Below are positions 1 to 7,755 of a stretch of 64,000 nt of DNA, piece by piece. Where the stretch lies: contig NZ_SIRP01000001.1 of the NCBI RefSeq assembly GCF_011634835.1, positions 3,839,748-3,903,747 of the forward strand, in the 5' to 3' direction. This stretch comes from Isoptericola sp. BMS4 (lineage in GTDB: Bacteria; Actinomycetota; Actinomycetes; Actinomycetales; Cellulomonadaceae). Below the pieces are notes generated by a model, which had not been told where the DNA came from, did no database searches, and saw only the letters and a list, made by a program, of their open reading frames with translations. Numbering within the stretch: the stretch's first letter is position 1; each line of letters opens with the position of its first letter. A program made the position numbers and the translations under genes.

Positions 1-293
1 TCCTCGACACGCGCCTCGGCGACGCCGGGGTCGCCACCTGGACGCGCCCGGACGGCGGCTACTTCGTGTCCGTCGACGTCGTCCCGGGCACCGCGTCGCG
101 GGTCGTGGAGCTCGCGAAGGAGGCCGGCATCGCGCTGACGCCTGCGGGCGCCACCTACCCCTACGGCGAGGACCCGCAGGACCGGAACATCCGTCTCGCG
201 CCGTCCATGCCGCCGCTGGAGGAGGTCCGCGTGGCGATGGACGGCGTCGCCACGTGCATCCTGCTCGCCGCGGCGGAGGCCGCCGCCTCCTGA
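1..293 (+). CDS. MocR-like class I/II aminotransferase, C-terminal end (partial)
   Basis: Only the last 97 or so codons are in the window; the start lies off the left edge and the reading frame begins at base 3. The visible protein has the C-terminal signature of PLP-dependent aminotransferases of the Aminotran_MocR type: a GGYFVSVDV strand, then AKEAGIALTPAGATYPYG, the DRNIRLAPS strand (whose Arg normally binds the substrate carboxylate) and a final helix ending at a TGA. The lysine that carries PLP would lie upstream, so substrate and reaction cannot be judged here. It is followed by a long hairpin, not by a co-directional gene in close contact. Family assignment is from recalled consensus. 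Confidence 0.85.
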   Translation, partial: LDTRLGDAGVATWTRPDGGYFVSVDVVPGTASRVVELAKEAGIALTPAGATYPYGEDPQDRNIRLAPSMPPLEEVRVAMDGVATCILLAAAEAAAS

Positions 294-309
294 GCGCTCC
301 CGCCCACGT

Positions 310-371
310 GTTGTGGGTACGAAGATGACGTGGGATGCGGGCGGATCCCACGCCATCTTCGTACCCACAGC
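310..371. repeat. Palindromic repeat with GTTGTGGG / CCCACAGC ends (interior variant)
   Basis: Inverted repeat with arms 310-336 and 345-371 (25 of 27 positions pair, and the two exceptions could be G-U pairs in RNA) and an 8-nt loop. The outer boxes GTTGTGGG and CCCACAGC are the same as in the two hairpins at 11061-11120 and 12103-12162, and all three are preceded by GT. The interior (TACGAAGATG) is unrelated. It lies 17 nt after the aminotransferase stop, so it could also act as a terminator, but there is no T-tract. The rest of 294-560 holds a possible -10 (TAGGCT, 457-462) for the next gene and nothing else I recognise. Confidence 0.8.
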
Positions 372-560
372 AGCCCTGCGGCGCCGCGCACAAGATCTCC
401 CCGGTTCCTCACGGGAGGGCTCACCGAGGCCCGCTGAGGTGCGCACACGGCGCGTCTAGGCTGCTCGGACGCCCGCGGCCCAAGGCCGGACCCGCGGAGC
501 GCGGCGACGTGCGCCGGCGGGATCTGCGGGCGCACGTTCCCCCGAACCGAGGACGCCGCC

Positions 561-1778
561 GTGACGACTCTGCACCACCGACCCATCCCTCGTGACGCCG
601 CCGAGCAGCGCCCTTCCGACCCCGGCGAGACGCGAGTCTCCCCCGCGGCGGACGCCGAGAAGGAGAGCCGCAAGGAACCCGCGCGCCTCTCCCTGACACA
701 GGTCGTCGCGAGCGGCCTCGCCGCCGTGAGCACCACGGTGCTGCTGTCCGTCTTCGGCGTGGCCGGCACGATCATCGGCGCGGGGCTGGCGAGCGTCCTC
801 ACCGTCGTCGCGAACTTCCTCTACACGCGGTCGATCGAGAAGACGCACGCACAGCTCAAGCCCGTCGTCGGCACCATCCAGGCCAAGACCGCGACCGCTC
901 GCCTGGCGCCGCAGTCCGGCCGGCGCCGCGACACCGCGGTGCTCGGGACGGCGGTGCTCGACCCCGTCGGGCCCGGTACCGCGACGGCCTCGCCGTCCGG
1001 GCCCGCGACCGAGCCCCTGGTCTCGGCTCCGCCCCAGGGCGCCGGTGGTCCGGCCGTACGTCCGTCAGACGAGACCAGGAGCGAGCAGGAGGCACCGCTC
1101 CCGCGCAACGCGTGGCTGCGGCTGATCGAGAAGCACGGCAGGGGCCGCGTGCTCACCGTGTCCGCGCTCGCGGTGTTCCTCGTGGTCATGGGGGTCGTGC
1201 TCGTCGTCGAGCTCGCCCTCGGCAAGCCGATCTCCGACGCGGTCCGCGGCCAGGAGGGCACCGGCACCAGCATCAGCCAGCTGCGTCACAGCACGCCGAC
1301 CGGGTCCGGCACGTCCGACCAGGAGCAGGTCGGGTCCACCCAGGACGTGCCCGCGCAGGACGCCGGCGAGCAGGGCACGACGTCGGGCGGCGCCGGCGGG
1401 CAGACGGAGGATCCCACCACGGGCGGAGCCGCAGGCGCGGAGACGGAGGACACCACGACGTCCGACCCCACCGGCACCACGACGCAGGAGCCCACCACCG
1501 ACCCGACGACGGAGCCCACCGACCCGGCCACGGGCGGCACCGACGGCACCGGCACCGACGGCACCGCGACCGACGGCACCGACACCGGGACGGGCACGGA
1601 CGACGACACCGACGCGAGCACCGGGACCGGCACGGAGGACGACGCGTCCACGGGCGACGTCCAACCCGGGAGCGGCGGAGGAACGTCGGGCGGGACCTCG
1701 GGCGACACGTCAGGCGACACCGAGTCGTCGGGCGGGTCCACCCCCGCCCCGGAGACCACCGGATCCACGACCGGCTGA
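561..1778 (+). CDS. Membrane protein with long Thr/Gly/Asp/Glu-rich tail, unknown function
   Basis: A protein of 405 residues that I cannot assign to a family. Visible parts: a polar N-terminus (1-50); a hydrophobic stretch around 52-88 with small residues and a Gly-rich turn; a soluble linker containing SGRRRDTAVLGTAVLDPVGP; a clear transmembrane helix around 195-220; then from about 235 to the end a low-complexity tail of Thr, Gly, Asp, Glu and Ser with repeated TDGTGTDGT-like units. The acidic Thr-rich tail resembles extracellular linkers of actinobacterial surface proteins. GTG start chosen because it opens the coherent frame; the nearest purine-rich stretch is GAGGAC about 8 nt upstream. 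It stands alone, ending before a hairpin at 1838-1871. Confidence 0.75.
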   Translation: MTTLHHRPIPRDAAEQRPSDPGETRVSPAADAEKESRKEPARLSLTQVVASGLAAVSTTVLLSVFGVAGTIIGAGLASVLTVVANFLYTRSIEKTHAQLKPVVGTIQAKTATARLAPQSGRRRDTAVLGTAVLDPVGPGTATASPSGPATEPLVSAPPQGAGGPAVRPSDETRSEQEAPLPRNAWLRLIEKHGRGRVLTVSALAVFLVVMGVVLVVELALGKPISDAVRGQEGTGTSISQLRHSTPTGSGTSDQEQVGSTQDVPAQDAGEQGTTSGGAGGQTEDPTTGGAAGAETEDTTTSDPTGTTTQEPTTDPTTEPTDPATGGTDGTGTDGTATDGTDTGTGTDDDTDASTGTGTEDDASTGDVQPGSGGGTSGGTSGDTSGDTESSGGSTPAPETTGSTTG

Positions 1779-1837
1779 GCGCTCCGGCGCGGCCGCGGCA
1801 CCGGACCCCGGAGGAGTATCACGGGCTCACGCACGAC

Positions 1838-1871
1838 GACGGCGGCCACCTCCGTGGAGATGGCCGCCGTC
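1838..1871. terminator. Hairpin terminator between convergent genes
   Basis: Perfect 11-bp stem (1838-1848 with 1861-1871) and a 12-nt loop, placed between the convergent membrane protein gene and ehuA. No U-tract, as is common in high-GC actinobacteria, so termination in either direction is inferred. Confidence 0.6.
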
Positions 1872-1991
1872 GGTCGTCCCGCCAGGACCACGAGGAAGTC
1901 CTCAGGCACGCCGTTCTCCGGCTGAACCTGCGGCTCCGCGACGGGGCGGGCGCGCGTCCCTCGATCCTCCGGCCGCGCCCTGCGCTGCTCC

Positions 1992-2780
1992 TCAGCCGAG
2001 GACGGCCTTGAGGAACTCCTTGGTCCGCTCGTGGGACGGGTTGGTGAACATCGTCTCGGGGTCGGCCTCCTCGACGATCTGACCGTGGTCGAACATCAGG
2101 ACGCGGTTCGACACGTCGCGCGCGAACGCCATCTCGTGCGTCACCAGCAGCATCGTGATGTCCGTGGTCTCGGCGATGTTGCGCAGGACTTCGAGCACGT
2201 CCGCGACGATCTCGGGGTCGAGAGCCGACGTGACCTCGTCCAGCAGCAGGATCTCGGGGTCCATCGCCAGAGCTCGCGCGATCGCGACGCGCTGCTGCTG
2301 ACCACCCGAGAGCTGGTTCGTGGCGAAGTCCCGCTTCTCGGTCATGCCGACCTGCTCGAGCAGCTCCTCGGCCCGGGCGGTCGCCTCGGCCTTCGACTTG
2401 CCGAGCACGTGGACGGGCGCCTCGATGATGTTCTGCAGCACCGTCATGTTCGGGAACAGGTTGAACTGCTGGAACACCATCCCCACCCGGTTGCGCACCA
2501 CACGGCGGCGCTTCTCCGGGATCTCGACCCACTTGTCGCCCCGGTACTCGTGTGTGTACGGGTCGCCGTCGATGAGGATGAGCCCGCCGCTGAGCTCCTC
2601 CAGGGTCATGAGCAGGCGCAGGATCGTCGTCTTGCCCGACCCGGACGGGCCGATCAGGGTGACGCGGTCGCCCTTGGCGACCTTGAAGTTGAGCTCGTCC
2701 AGGACCACGTTGTCGCCGAAGCGCTTGACGACGTCCTTGAACTCGATGGCGGGCACGTCGCCCGCGGTGGTACTGGTCAT
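1992..2780 (-). CDS. ehuA: Ectoine/hydroxyectoine-type ABC transporter ATP-binding protein
   Basis: A 262-residue ABC ATPase of the polar amino acid/compatible solute importer class, energising uptake through the two permeases encoded just upstream. Visible motifs: Walker A GPSGSGKTT, Q-loop FQQFNLFPNMT, signature LSGGQQQRVAIARAL, Walker B ILLLDEVTSALD and the switch histidine in VTHEM. The DEVTSALD wording, the phrase EAPVHVLGKSK and the insert YTHEYRGDKW after the first strands match EhuA rather than general GlnQ proteins, as I recall them. The ATG at 2780 is preferred over an upstream TTG at 2813 because GGGAG lies 4 nt before it and the TTG would overlap the ehuD stop. Last gene of a four-gene operon. 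Confidence 0.88.
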   Translation of the reverse strand: MTSTTAGDVPAIEFKDVVKRFGDNVVLDELNFKVAKGDRVTLIGPSGSGKTTILRLLMTLEELSGGLILIDGDPYTHEYRGDKWVEIPEKRRRVVRNRVGMVFQQFNLFPNMTVLQNIIEAPVHVLGKSKAEATARAEELLEQVGMTEKRDFATNQLSGGQQQRVAIARALAMDPEILLLDEVTSALDPEIVADVLEVLRNIAETTDITMLLVTHEMAFARDVSNRVLMFDHGQIVEEADPETMFTNPSHERTKEFLKAVLG

Positions 2781-2805
2781 GTCGCTCCCAGCGGGGGTGT
2801 TCGGG

Positions 2806-3453
2806 TCAGGCAAGGCGGATCTCCATCCTGCGCACCAGCAGCGAGGTCGGATAGCTCACCAGCAGGAAGAGCAGGCCGACCATCGTCAGCGGCTCGATGT
2901 AGGAGAAGGTGTTGGCGCCGAACCTCTGCGCGGCCGAGTACATCTCCACGACCGTGATCGCGAACAGGAACGGCGTCTCCTTGAACATGGAGACCGCGTA
3001 GTTCCCCAGGCCCGGCAGAGTGTTCTTGATGGCCTGCGGCAGGATGATGGCCCGCCAGGTGCGGCCCCGCGGGAGGTTGAGCGCGGTCGCGGCCTCCCAC
3101 TGCCCCGGCGGTACGGCCTCGATGCCCGCGCGGTACACCTCCGACATGTAGGTCGCGTAGTGGACGCCGAGCACGCCGAACCCGATGGCGAGCGGCGGGA
3201 TGTCCACCAGCAGCAGCCACGCGAACACCAGCTGCACCAGCAGAGGCGTCATGCGGACGAAGTCCACGACGAACCGCAGCGGCCCGCGCACCCACCGGGT
3301 CGGCGTCCGCATGGCCAGGGCGATCAGGAGCCCGAGGATCGAGGCGATGATCATGCCGATCACCGTCGCCTCGACGGTGACGACCAACCCTTGGAGGAGA
3401 TCCGGCAGGACCGCCCAGGCGGTGTCCCAGTCCCAGATGCTCTCGTCGTTCAT
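2806..3453 (-). CDS. ehuD: Ectoine/hydroxyectoine-type ABC transporter permease
   Basis: A 215-residue inner-membrane permease of the His/Glu/Gln/Arg-opine family with about five transmembrane helices. The family loop that docks on the ATPase is visible (GIEAVPPGQWEAATALNLP), followed by ILPQAIKNTLPGLGNY and a C-terminal FGANTFSYIEPLTMVGL segment that fits EhuD better than EhuC. Its ATG overlaps the ehuC stop (ATGA), implying translational coupling, and ehuA starts 25 nt after its stop. The C/D assignment of the two permeases is by recalled similarity and could be swapped. Confidence 0.85.
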   Translation of the reverse strand: MNDESIWDWDTAWAVLPDLLQGLVVTVEATVIGMIIASILGLLIALAMRTPTRWVRGPLRFVVDFVRMTPLLVQLVFAWLLLVDIPPLAIGFGVLGVHYATYMSEVYRAGIEAVPPGQWEAATALNLPRGRTWRAIILPQAIKNTLPGLGNYAVSMFKETPFLFAITVVEMYSAAQRFGANTFSYIEPLTMVGLLFLLVSYPTSLLVRRMEIRLA

Positions 3454-4196
3454 GCCACGCCTCCCTTCACGCGCGCGACCTCCGACGGGACGCCCGGCTT
3501 CAGGCCCAGGACGTCACGCAGGCGCGGACGGGTGCCCCGGCCGAGGCGGCGCTTGGCGCGCTCCTCGAGCCAGTTCATGCCCCAGGTGAGGATGTAGGCG
3601 ATGACGAAGTAGATGATGAGGCCGATGCCGAAGCTGAAGAACGTGTCTCGCGTGTCTCGCTGCAGCTCGTCGGTCCACCAGTACACGTCGTGGAGCGTGA
3701 TGTAGAACGCCAGGGCCGACCCCTTGAGGAGCTGGATCAGCAGGTTGGCCAGCTGGGGCAGCATCAGGGCCCACGCCTGGGGGAACACCACGCGACGCAC
3801 CTTGTGGGCCCAGCCCAGGTTGAGCGCCGTCGCGGCCTCCCACTGGCTGGTCGGCACCGACGCGATGGAGCCGCGGACGACCTCGGCGCCGTAGGCGCCG
3901 TAGTTGAGCCCCAGGGCGACGATGGCCACCGCCAGGGCCTCCATCTTGAAGCCGAACTGCGGCAGCACGTAGAAGAGCCAGAAGATCTGGACGACCAGGG
4001 ACGTGCCCCGGAAGAACTCGATCACGACCCGGGACGGCCCGCGCACCCAGAGGGACCGGGTGCGCGCGCCGAACCCGAGCACGAGCGCGACAATCATCGC
4101 CAGGGCGGCGCCGCCCACCGTCATCTCGAGGGTGACGAGGACGGCGCCGCCGAGGTCGGGAAGACTGTCGATCAGTGTCTGGAGATCATCTGACAT
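3450..4196 (-). CDS. ehuC: Ectoine/hydroxyectoine-type ABC transporter permease
   Basis: A 248-residue permease partner of EhuD with about five membrane spans. The ATPase-docking loop reads SIASVPTSQWEAATALNLG, preceded by FFRGTSLVVQIFWLFYVLPQFG and followed by LPQLANLLIQLLKGSAL, wording typical of EhuC. The C-terminus is a basic cytoplasmic tail with WLEERAKRRLGRG. It starts only 4 nt after the ehuB stop and ends in an ATGA overlap with ehuD, so the four genes are almost certainly co-transcribed. No strong Shine-Dalgarno precedes the ATG. Confidence 0.85.
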   Translation of the reverse strand: MSDDLQTLIDSLPDLGGAVLVTLEMTVGGAALAMIVALVLGFGARTRSLWVRGPSRVVIEFFRGTSLVVQIFWLFYVLPQFGFKMEALAVAIVALGLNYGAYGAEVVRGSIASVPTSQWEAATALNLGWAHKVRRVVFPQAWALMLPQLANLLIQLLKGSALAFYITLHDVYWWTDELQRDTRDTFFSFGIGLIIYFVIAYILTWGMNWLEERAKRRLGRGTRPRLRDVLGLKPGVPSEVARVKGGVA

Positions 4197-4200
4197 CTGG

Positions 4201-5139
4201 TCAGGAGTCCAGCCCCAGCTCGCTCTGGATGGCCTCGAGGTCGCCCTCGCAGAGCATGTCGGCGGTCAGACCCTCGGGCGGGTACTCGGCCTCGGTGAAG
4301 CCGAAGGGCTCCATGATCTCGAGCCACTTGTCCTGGTCGCCGTTGATCTTGGCGAGCTCCTCGTTGTAGGCGTCGAGCAGCTCGGTGTCGCCCTTGCGGA
4401 ACACCTCGGCACCCGCGCCGATCTGCGCCACACCGTTGATGGTGGCGACGAACGCCTCGGTCGCCTCGACCGGCTCGTCGGTGCTCTCCGCGAGGGCGCG
4501 GATCGAGATGCCCGTGAGCGCGAAGGCGTCAGCACGGCCCGTGACGACGGCGTTCAGACCGTCGGTCGAGTCGCCGACCGTGATCGTGTCGACGCCCGTG
4601 TCCTGCGCGTAGCCGTCCTCGATCGCCCCGCTCGTGACCGCGAGGGTGAGGTCGGAGCCCTCCACCGACTGCCAGTCGGTGAGGCCGTCCGGGTTGCCCT
4701 CGGGCACGAGGAACGCCGTGGTGTACATGATGGTCGGCTCGGCGAACGCCGCCTGCTCGCACCGGTCGGGCAGGATCGACATCCCCGCGGAGACCGCGTC
4801 GTAACGGTCGGCGTTGAGGCCGGGGATGAGCGAGTTCCACTCGGTCTGGGTGCCCTCGACGTCGTCGACGCCGAGCGCGCCGAAGATCTCCTTGTCGAGC
4901 GCGATCGTCGCGCCGGTGAGCTCGCCACCGTCCTCGTAGCTGTACGGCTCCTCGCCGTTGAAGGCGACGTTCACGGTGCCCGCGTCCTGGATCTGGCTGA
5001 GGGTCGAGCCTCCGCCCTCTCCGTCGCCGCCGTCGCCGCCCGAGTCGGTGCTGGAGCAGCTCGCGAGCGCGGCCATGGCGAGGACGGAGCCGGTGGCGAC
5101 GAGCGCGCGCCGGCGGTTCGTGGTCCTGGTGGACGACAC
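4201..5139 (-). CDS. ehuB: Ectoine/hydroxyectoine-type substrate-binding lipoprotein
   Basis: A 312-residue solute-binding protein of family 3. The N-terminus has basic residues (RTTNRRR), a hydrophobic core and the lipobox LASC with Cys28 as the predicted lipid anchor, followed by a Gly/Asp/Ser linker. The mature domain carries EhuB-like wording: WNSLIPGLNADRYDAVSAGM, DRCEQAAFAEPT, FLVPEGNPDGL and, near the end, EPFGFTEAEYPP and LTADMLCEG. GTG start with GGGAGA 7 nt upstream. First gene of the operon; the promoter must lie in 5140-5480, where a GntR-type palindrome is found. No ectoine degradation genes follow, so uptake for osmoprotection rather than catabolism is my inference. Ligand identity is not proven by sequence. 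Confidence 0.85.
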   Translation of the reverse strand: MSSTRTTNRRRALVATGSVLAMAALASCSSTDSGGDGGDGEGGGSTLSQIQDAGTVNVAFNGEEPYSYEDGGELTGATIALDKEIFGALGVDDVEGTQTEWNSLIPGLNADRYDAVSAGMSILPDRCEQAAFAEPTIMYTTAFLVPEGNPDGLTDWQSVEGSDLTLAVTSGAIEDGYAQDTGVDTITVGDSTDGLNAVVTGRADAFALTGISIRALAESTDEPVEATEAFVATINGVAQIGAGAEVFRKGDTELLDAYNEELAKINGDQDKWLEIMEPFGFTEAEYPPEGLTADMLCEGDLEAIQSELGLDS

Positions 5140-5259
5140 GATGGTCTCCCTTCGGTAGCCCGACGTCGGGGTCCGCCGCCCGGGCCTTTCGGGTACGTGG
5201 TCGATCCGTCACGGTAGCGCTCATGCGGACGTTGCGACAATCAACGTGTCAGCGTGTCT

Positions 5260-5273
5260 GATTGTCTACAATC
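5260..5273. promoter_or_regulatory. Predicted operator GATTGTCTACAATC (FCD GntR type)
   Basis: Palindrome with 6-bp arms GATTGT/ACAATC around CT, matching the TTGT-nn-ACAA form bound by many FadR/FCD-type GntR proteins. It lies 121 nt upstream of ehuB and 207 nt before the divergent GntR gene, so it could control both. Apart from this site and the hairpin at 5404-5430, I see nothing else in the 340-bp gap 5140-5479. Confidence 0.55.
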
Positions 5274-5403
5274 GGGTGGTCCGGGTGAGATACGACCAGG
5301 ACTGGACGGCGACGTCCCAGGTCAGAGGGCCGCACGCCGTCCGGGGAGCCGTTCGGGGGACGTCCGATCCGAGACGTCATGAGCCCGTCACAGTCTGGTC
5401 ACG

Positions 5404-5430
5404 ATCTCGCCGGTGACCGGATCGCGAGAT
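5404..5430. other. Inverted repeat before the GntR gene
   Basis: ATCTCGC (5404-5410) pairs with GCGAGAT (5424-5430), and the interval contains the smaller palindrome CCGGTGACCGG. It could be a second regulator site or a leader hairpin in the GntR transcript; there is no evidence to choose. Confidence 0.35.
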
Positions 5431-5479
5431 GATGTGGACCCGCCGGGGACGCCGGACCGGGTCGCGGAGAGGAGAGCGG

Positions 5480-6250
5480 ATGCACCCGTCGTCGCGGGCG
5501 CGGGTCGGCAGTGCGCCGTCCCTGTCACCGGTGACCAGGCCCTCGACGGTCGACCTCATCGCCGTCGAGCTGCGCAACGCCATCTACTCGGGCGCCCTGC
5601 CGGTCGGCTCTCCGATCCGCGAGGTCGAGATGTCCGGCCAGCTCGGCGTCAGCCGGGGCCCGTTCCGGGAGGCGGCACAGCGCCTCGTGCAGGAGGGCCT
5701 GCTGCTGTCGACGCCCGGGCGGGGGCTGAGCGTGGTCAGCATCGGCCCGGACCGCGCCCGCGCGCTGTACGAGGCACGCACCGTCGTCGAGACGTCCGCC
5801 GCGCGTCTCGCCGTCGAGCGCGCCAACGCCGCCCAGGTCGCGCAGGTGCGCTCCGCCCACGACGCCCTGGTCGCCGCCGAGCGCAGCGAGGACGCGCGCC
5901 GCGTGGGCGACGCCGACCTCAACGTGCACTGGACGCTGGTCGCGGCGAGCGGCAGCCCGTGGCTGCTGCGGTGGATGACCACCCTCATCGTGGAGGTCCG
6001 GGTGGCCACGTTCACCGCGAGCGAGGAGTATGCGGTGCGCACCGACGGCGCGCACTCCCACCTGCCGCTCGTGGAGCGCCTCGAGGCCCGCGACGCCGAC
6101 GGCCTCGTCGCGGCGGTCCGCGAGATCCTCGACGAGGCGCTGGTCCGGCTGCTGCGCCCCGAGGCCGTGGAGGTCGAGACGTTCGACGAGCCGCGCCCGG
6201 GCCCCGGGGCACGTCTCGAGCCGATCTCCCCCACCATCCCCGGCCGCTGA
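5480..6250 (+). CDS. GntR-family regulator, FCD subfamily
   Basis: A 256-residue transcription factor. N-terminal winged helix (about 20-85) includes AVELRNAIYSGALPVGSPIREVEMSGQLGVSRGPFREAAQRLVQEGLL, of which SGQLGVSRGPFREA is the recognition helix. The C-terminal all-helical FCD ligand domain begins with ALYEARTVVETSAARLAVERA and continues with DADLNVHWTLVAASGSPWL and HLPLVERLEARDADG; the Asp and His residues in these helices are where FCD proteins bind a metal or carboxylate ligand. ATG at 5480 chosen for the strong GAGAGGAGAG 3-12 nt upstream; longer in-frame starts lack one. Divergent from the ehu operon, which it may control through the palindrome at 5260-5273. Confidence 0.88.
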   Translation: MHPSSRARVGSAPSLSPVTRPSTVDLIAVELRNAIYSGALPVGSPIREVEMSGQLGVSRGPFREAAQRLVQEGLLLSTPGRGLSVVSIGPDRARALYEARTVVETSAARLAVERANAAQVAQVRSAHDALVAAERSEDARRVGDADLNVHWTLVAASGSPWLLRWMTTLIVEVRVATFTASEEYAVRTDGAHSHLPLVERLEARDADGLVAAVREILDEALVRLLRPEAVEVETFDEPRPGPGARLEPISPTIPGR

Positions 6251-6262
6251 CCCCGCCGGGCC

Positions 6263-7675
6263 TCAGACCGTCCGGCCGAGGTGCGCCCGCCGCTGCGCCT
6301 CGTACTCCGCGAGCGGCCAGGACGTCATCCCGCCGACGACGATCGCGGCGACGCGGTCGCCGCCGGGGTCGCGGACCACCTCGACGGGTTCCCCGACCGG
6401 ACCGAACCCGCCGTGCGGGAGCGGGCGGAGCACGTCGCCGTCGACGACGAGCTCCTCGGCCCCCGCCAGCGGGTCCGCCTGACGCGGGTCGATCATCCAC
6501 AGGCGGCGCCCGAGCCGCACCAGGTCGGTCTGGCCCCACAGGTTCGCGAACCGCCCAGTCCACCGGTCCGGGTCCTCCGGCGCGCCCGCCGCCGGATCCG
6601 CGTCGTCGACCGCGGTGGCGACCAGCGAGAACAGGCCGGTGGCCAGCGCGTCGGCCGGCCCGTCGACGGCGTTCGTCAGGACACTCACCACGACCCGCCC
6701 GTCGACGCCGGCCCACGTGCGCGTGAGCTGCCCCGGGAACCCGCCCGAGTGCCCCACGACGTCGTGGCCCTCGATCCGGCGCACCTCCAGGCCGAGCCCG
6801 TAGGCCCGTCGCCGTGCGCGCGGGCGCTCGACGACCGACTCCGTGCGCCGCAGCAGCCGGCGGGTCTCCGGCCGCAGCAGGCTCTCGTCACCGACGAGCG
6901 CCGCGAACCAGCGCACGAGGTCGCGTGCCGTCGAGCAGAACCCGGTCGCGGCGGCGAGCGCCCCCGTCGTCACGGCGGCCACGGGCAGGCGGCCGTCGTC
7001 GTCCACGCCGCGCGCCGAGTGCCCGACGACGGACCGGCCGGCGACGGCGTCGTCCAGCTCGGGCGCCGTGTCGCGCAGCCCGAGCGGCTCGACCACGGCC
7101 GCGCGCACGTGCTCGGCGTACGACCGTCCCGTGACGACCTCGACGACGAGGCCGAGCAGCCCGTAGCCGAGGTTCGAGTACTTGAAGCGCTCGCCGCGGC
7201 CGAAGACCTCACCGTCGGCGCGGACCGAGGGCAGGAGGGCAGCGCGGTCCGGGAACGGCGCGCCGAGCTGCCAGTGGTCCGCGTCGCGGCCGTCGCGCAG
7301 CACCCCACCCGTGTGGCCGAGCGCCTCGCGCAGGGTGACGCGGCCGACCGGCGCTCCCGCCAGCTCGGGCAGGTGCTGCTCGAACGGGTCGTCGAACCGG
7401 AGCACCCCCTCCTCGACCAGCCGCGCGACGGCCACCGCGGTGAACGTCTTGGAGTGCGACGCCACGCGGAAGACGTGGTCGGCACGCAGGGGCTCACCGC
7501 TCGTGACGTCGGCGACGCCCCAGGCGCCGTCGAGCACCGGCTCGCCGTCGACGAGCACGGCGTACTGCACGCCCGGCACCCGAGCGAGGCCTGCCTGGGT
7601 GGCCACCCACGCCGCGAGCTGGTCGGGGTCGAGGACGGCGTCCTGCACGGGGACGGGGGCGGTGGGTGGCGTCAT
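6263..7675 (-). CDS. Serine hydrolase, beta-lactamase/DD-peptidase (class C) family
   Basis: A 470-residue member of the PF00144 family with all three active-site motifs: SxxK as S73-H-S-K76 in RVASHSKTFTA, YxN as Y166-S-N168 in KYSNLGYGLLG, and the HxG element in VVGHSGGFPG. A roughly 120-residue C-terminal extension follows the catalytic domain. No signal peptide is visible, so it is probably cytoplasmic and more likely an esterase or peptidase than a secreted beta-lactamase. The ATG at 7675 is chosen over an upstream one at 7732 because a TACGGT -10 box sits 8 nt before it and homology begins here. Ends 12 nt from the convergent GntR gene. Confidence 0.85.
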   Translation of the reverse strand: MTPPTAPVPVQDAVLDPDQLAAWVATQAGLARVPGVQYAVLVDGEPVLDGAWGVADVTSGEPLRADHVFRVASHSKTFTAVAVARLVEEGVLRFDDPFEQHLPELAGAPVGRVTLREALGHTGGVLRDGRDADHWQLGAPFPDRAALLPSVRADGEVFGRGERFKYSNLGYGLLGLVVEVVTGRSYAEHVRAAVVEPLGLRDTAPELDDAVAGRSVVGHSARGVDDDGRLPVAAVTTGALAAATGFCSTARDLVRWFAALVGDESLLRPETRRLLRRTESVVERPRARRRAYGLGLEVRRIEGHDVVGHSGGFPGQLTRTWAGVDGRVVVSVLTNAVDGPADALATGLFSLVATAVDDADPAAGAPEDPDRWTGRFANLWGQTDLVRLGRRLWMIDPRQADPLAGAEELVVDGDVLRPLPHGGFGPVGEPVEVVRDPGGDRVAAIVVGGMTSWPLAEYEAQRRAHLGRTV

Positions 7676-7683
7676 GGGCACAC

Positions 7684-7689
7684 ACCGTA
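7684..7689 (-). promoter_or_regulatory. Predicted -10 box (TACGGT), leaderless start of the serine hydrolase
   Basis: On the minus strand TACGGT lies 8 nt before the ATG at 7675 and no Shine-Dalgarno is present, so transcription and translation probably start together. Confidence 0.5.
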
Positions 7690-7722
7690 GCCACGGTTGT
7701 CGTGCGACACGGCCCCTGATTG

Positions 7723-7746
7723 AATGAACCAACTCATTGATTCATT
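7723..7746. promoter_or_regulatory. Predicted YtrA/GntR operator
   Basis: Inverted repeat AATGAACCAA (7723-7732) / TTGATTCATT (7737-7746), 9 of 10 positions matched, 4-nt spacer. It abuts the GGAGG ribosome binding site of the operon at 7756, so binding there could block the operon that encodes its own GntR regulator. It is AT-rich against a 75% GC background. Confidence 0.6.
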
Positions 7747-7755
7747 GGAGGTCCT

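Noticed and set aside
2781-2813. Upstream TTG start for ehuA
   Set aside because: It would overlap the ehuD stop and lacks a ribosome site; the ATG at 2780 has GGGAG.
6263-7675. Secreted beta-lactamase giving antibiotic resistance
   Set aside because: SxxK, YxN and HxG are present, but there is no signal peptide and this family is mostly esterases and peptidases.
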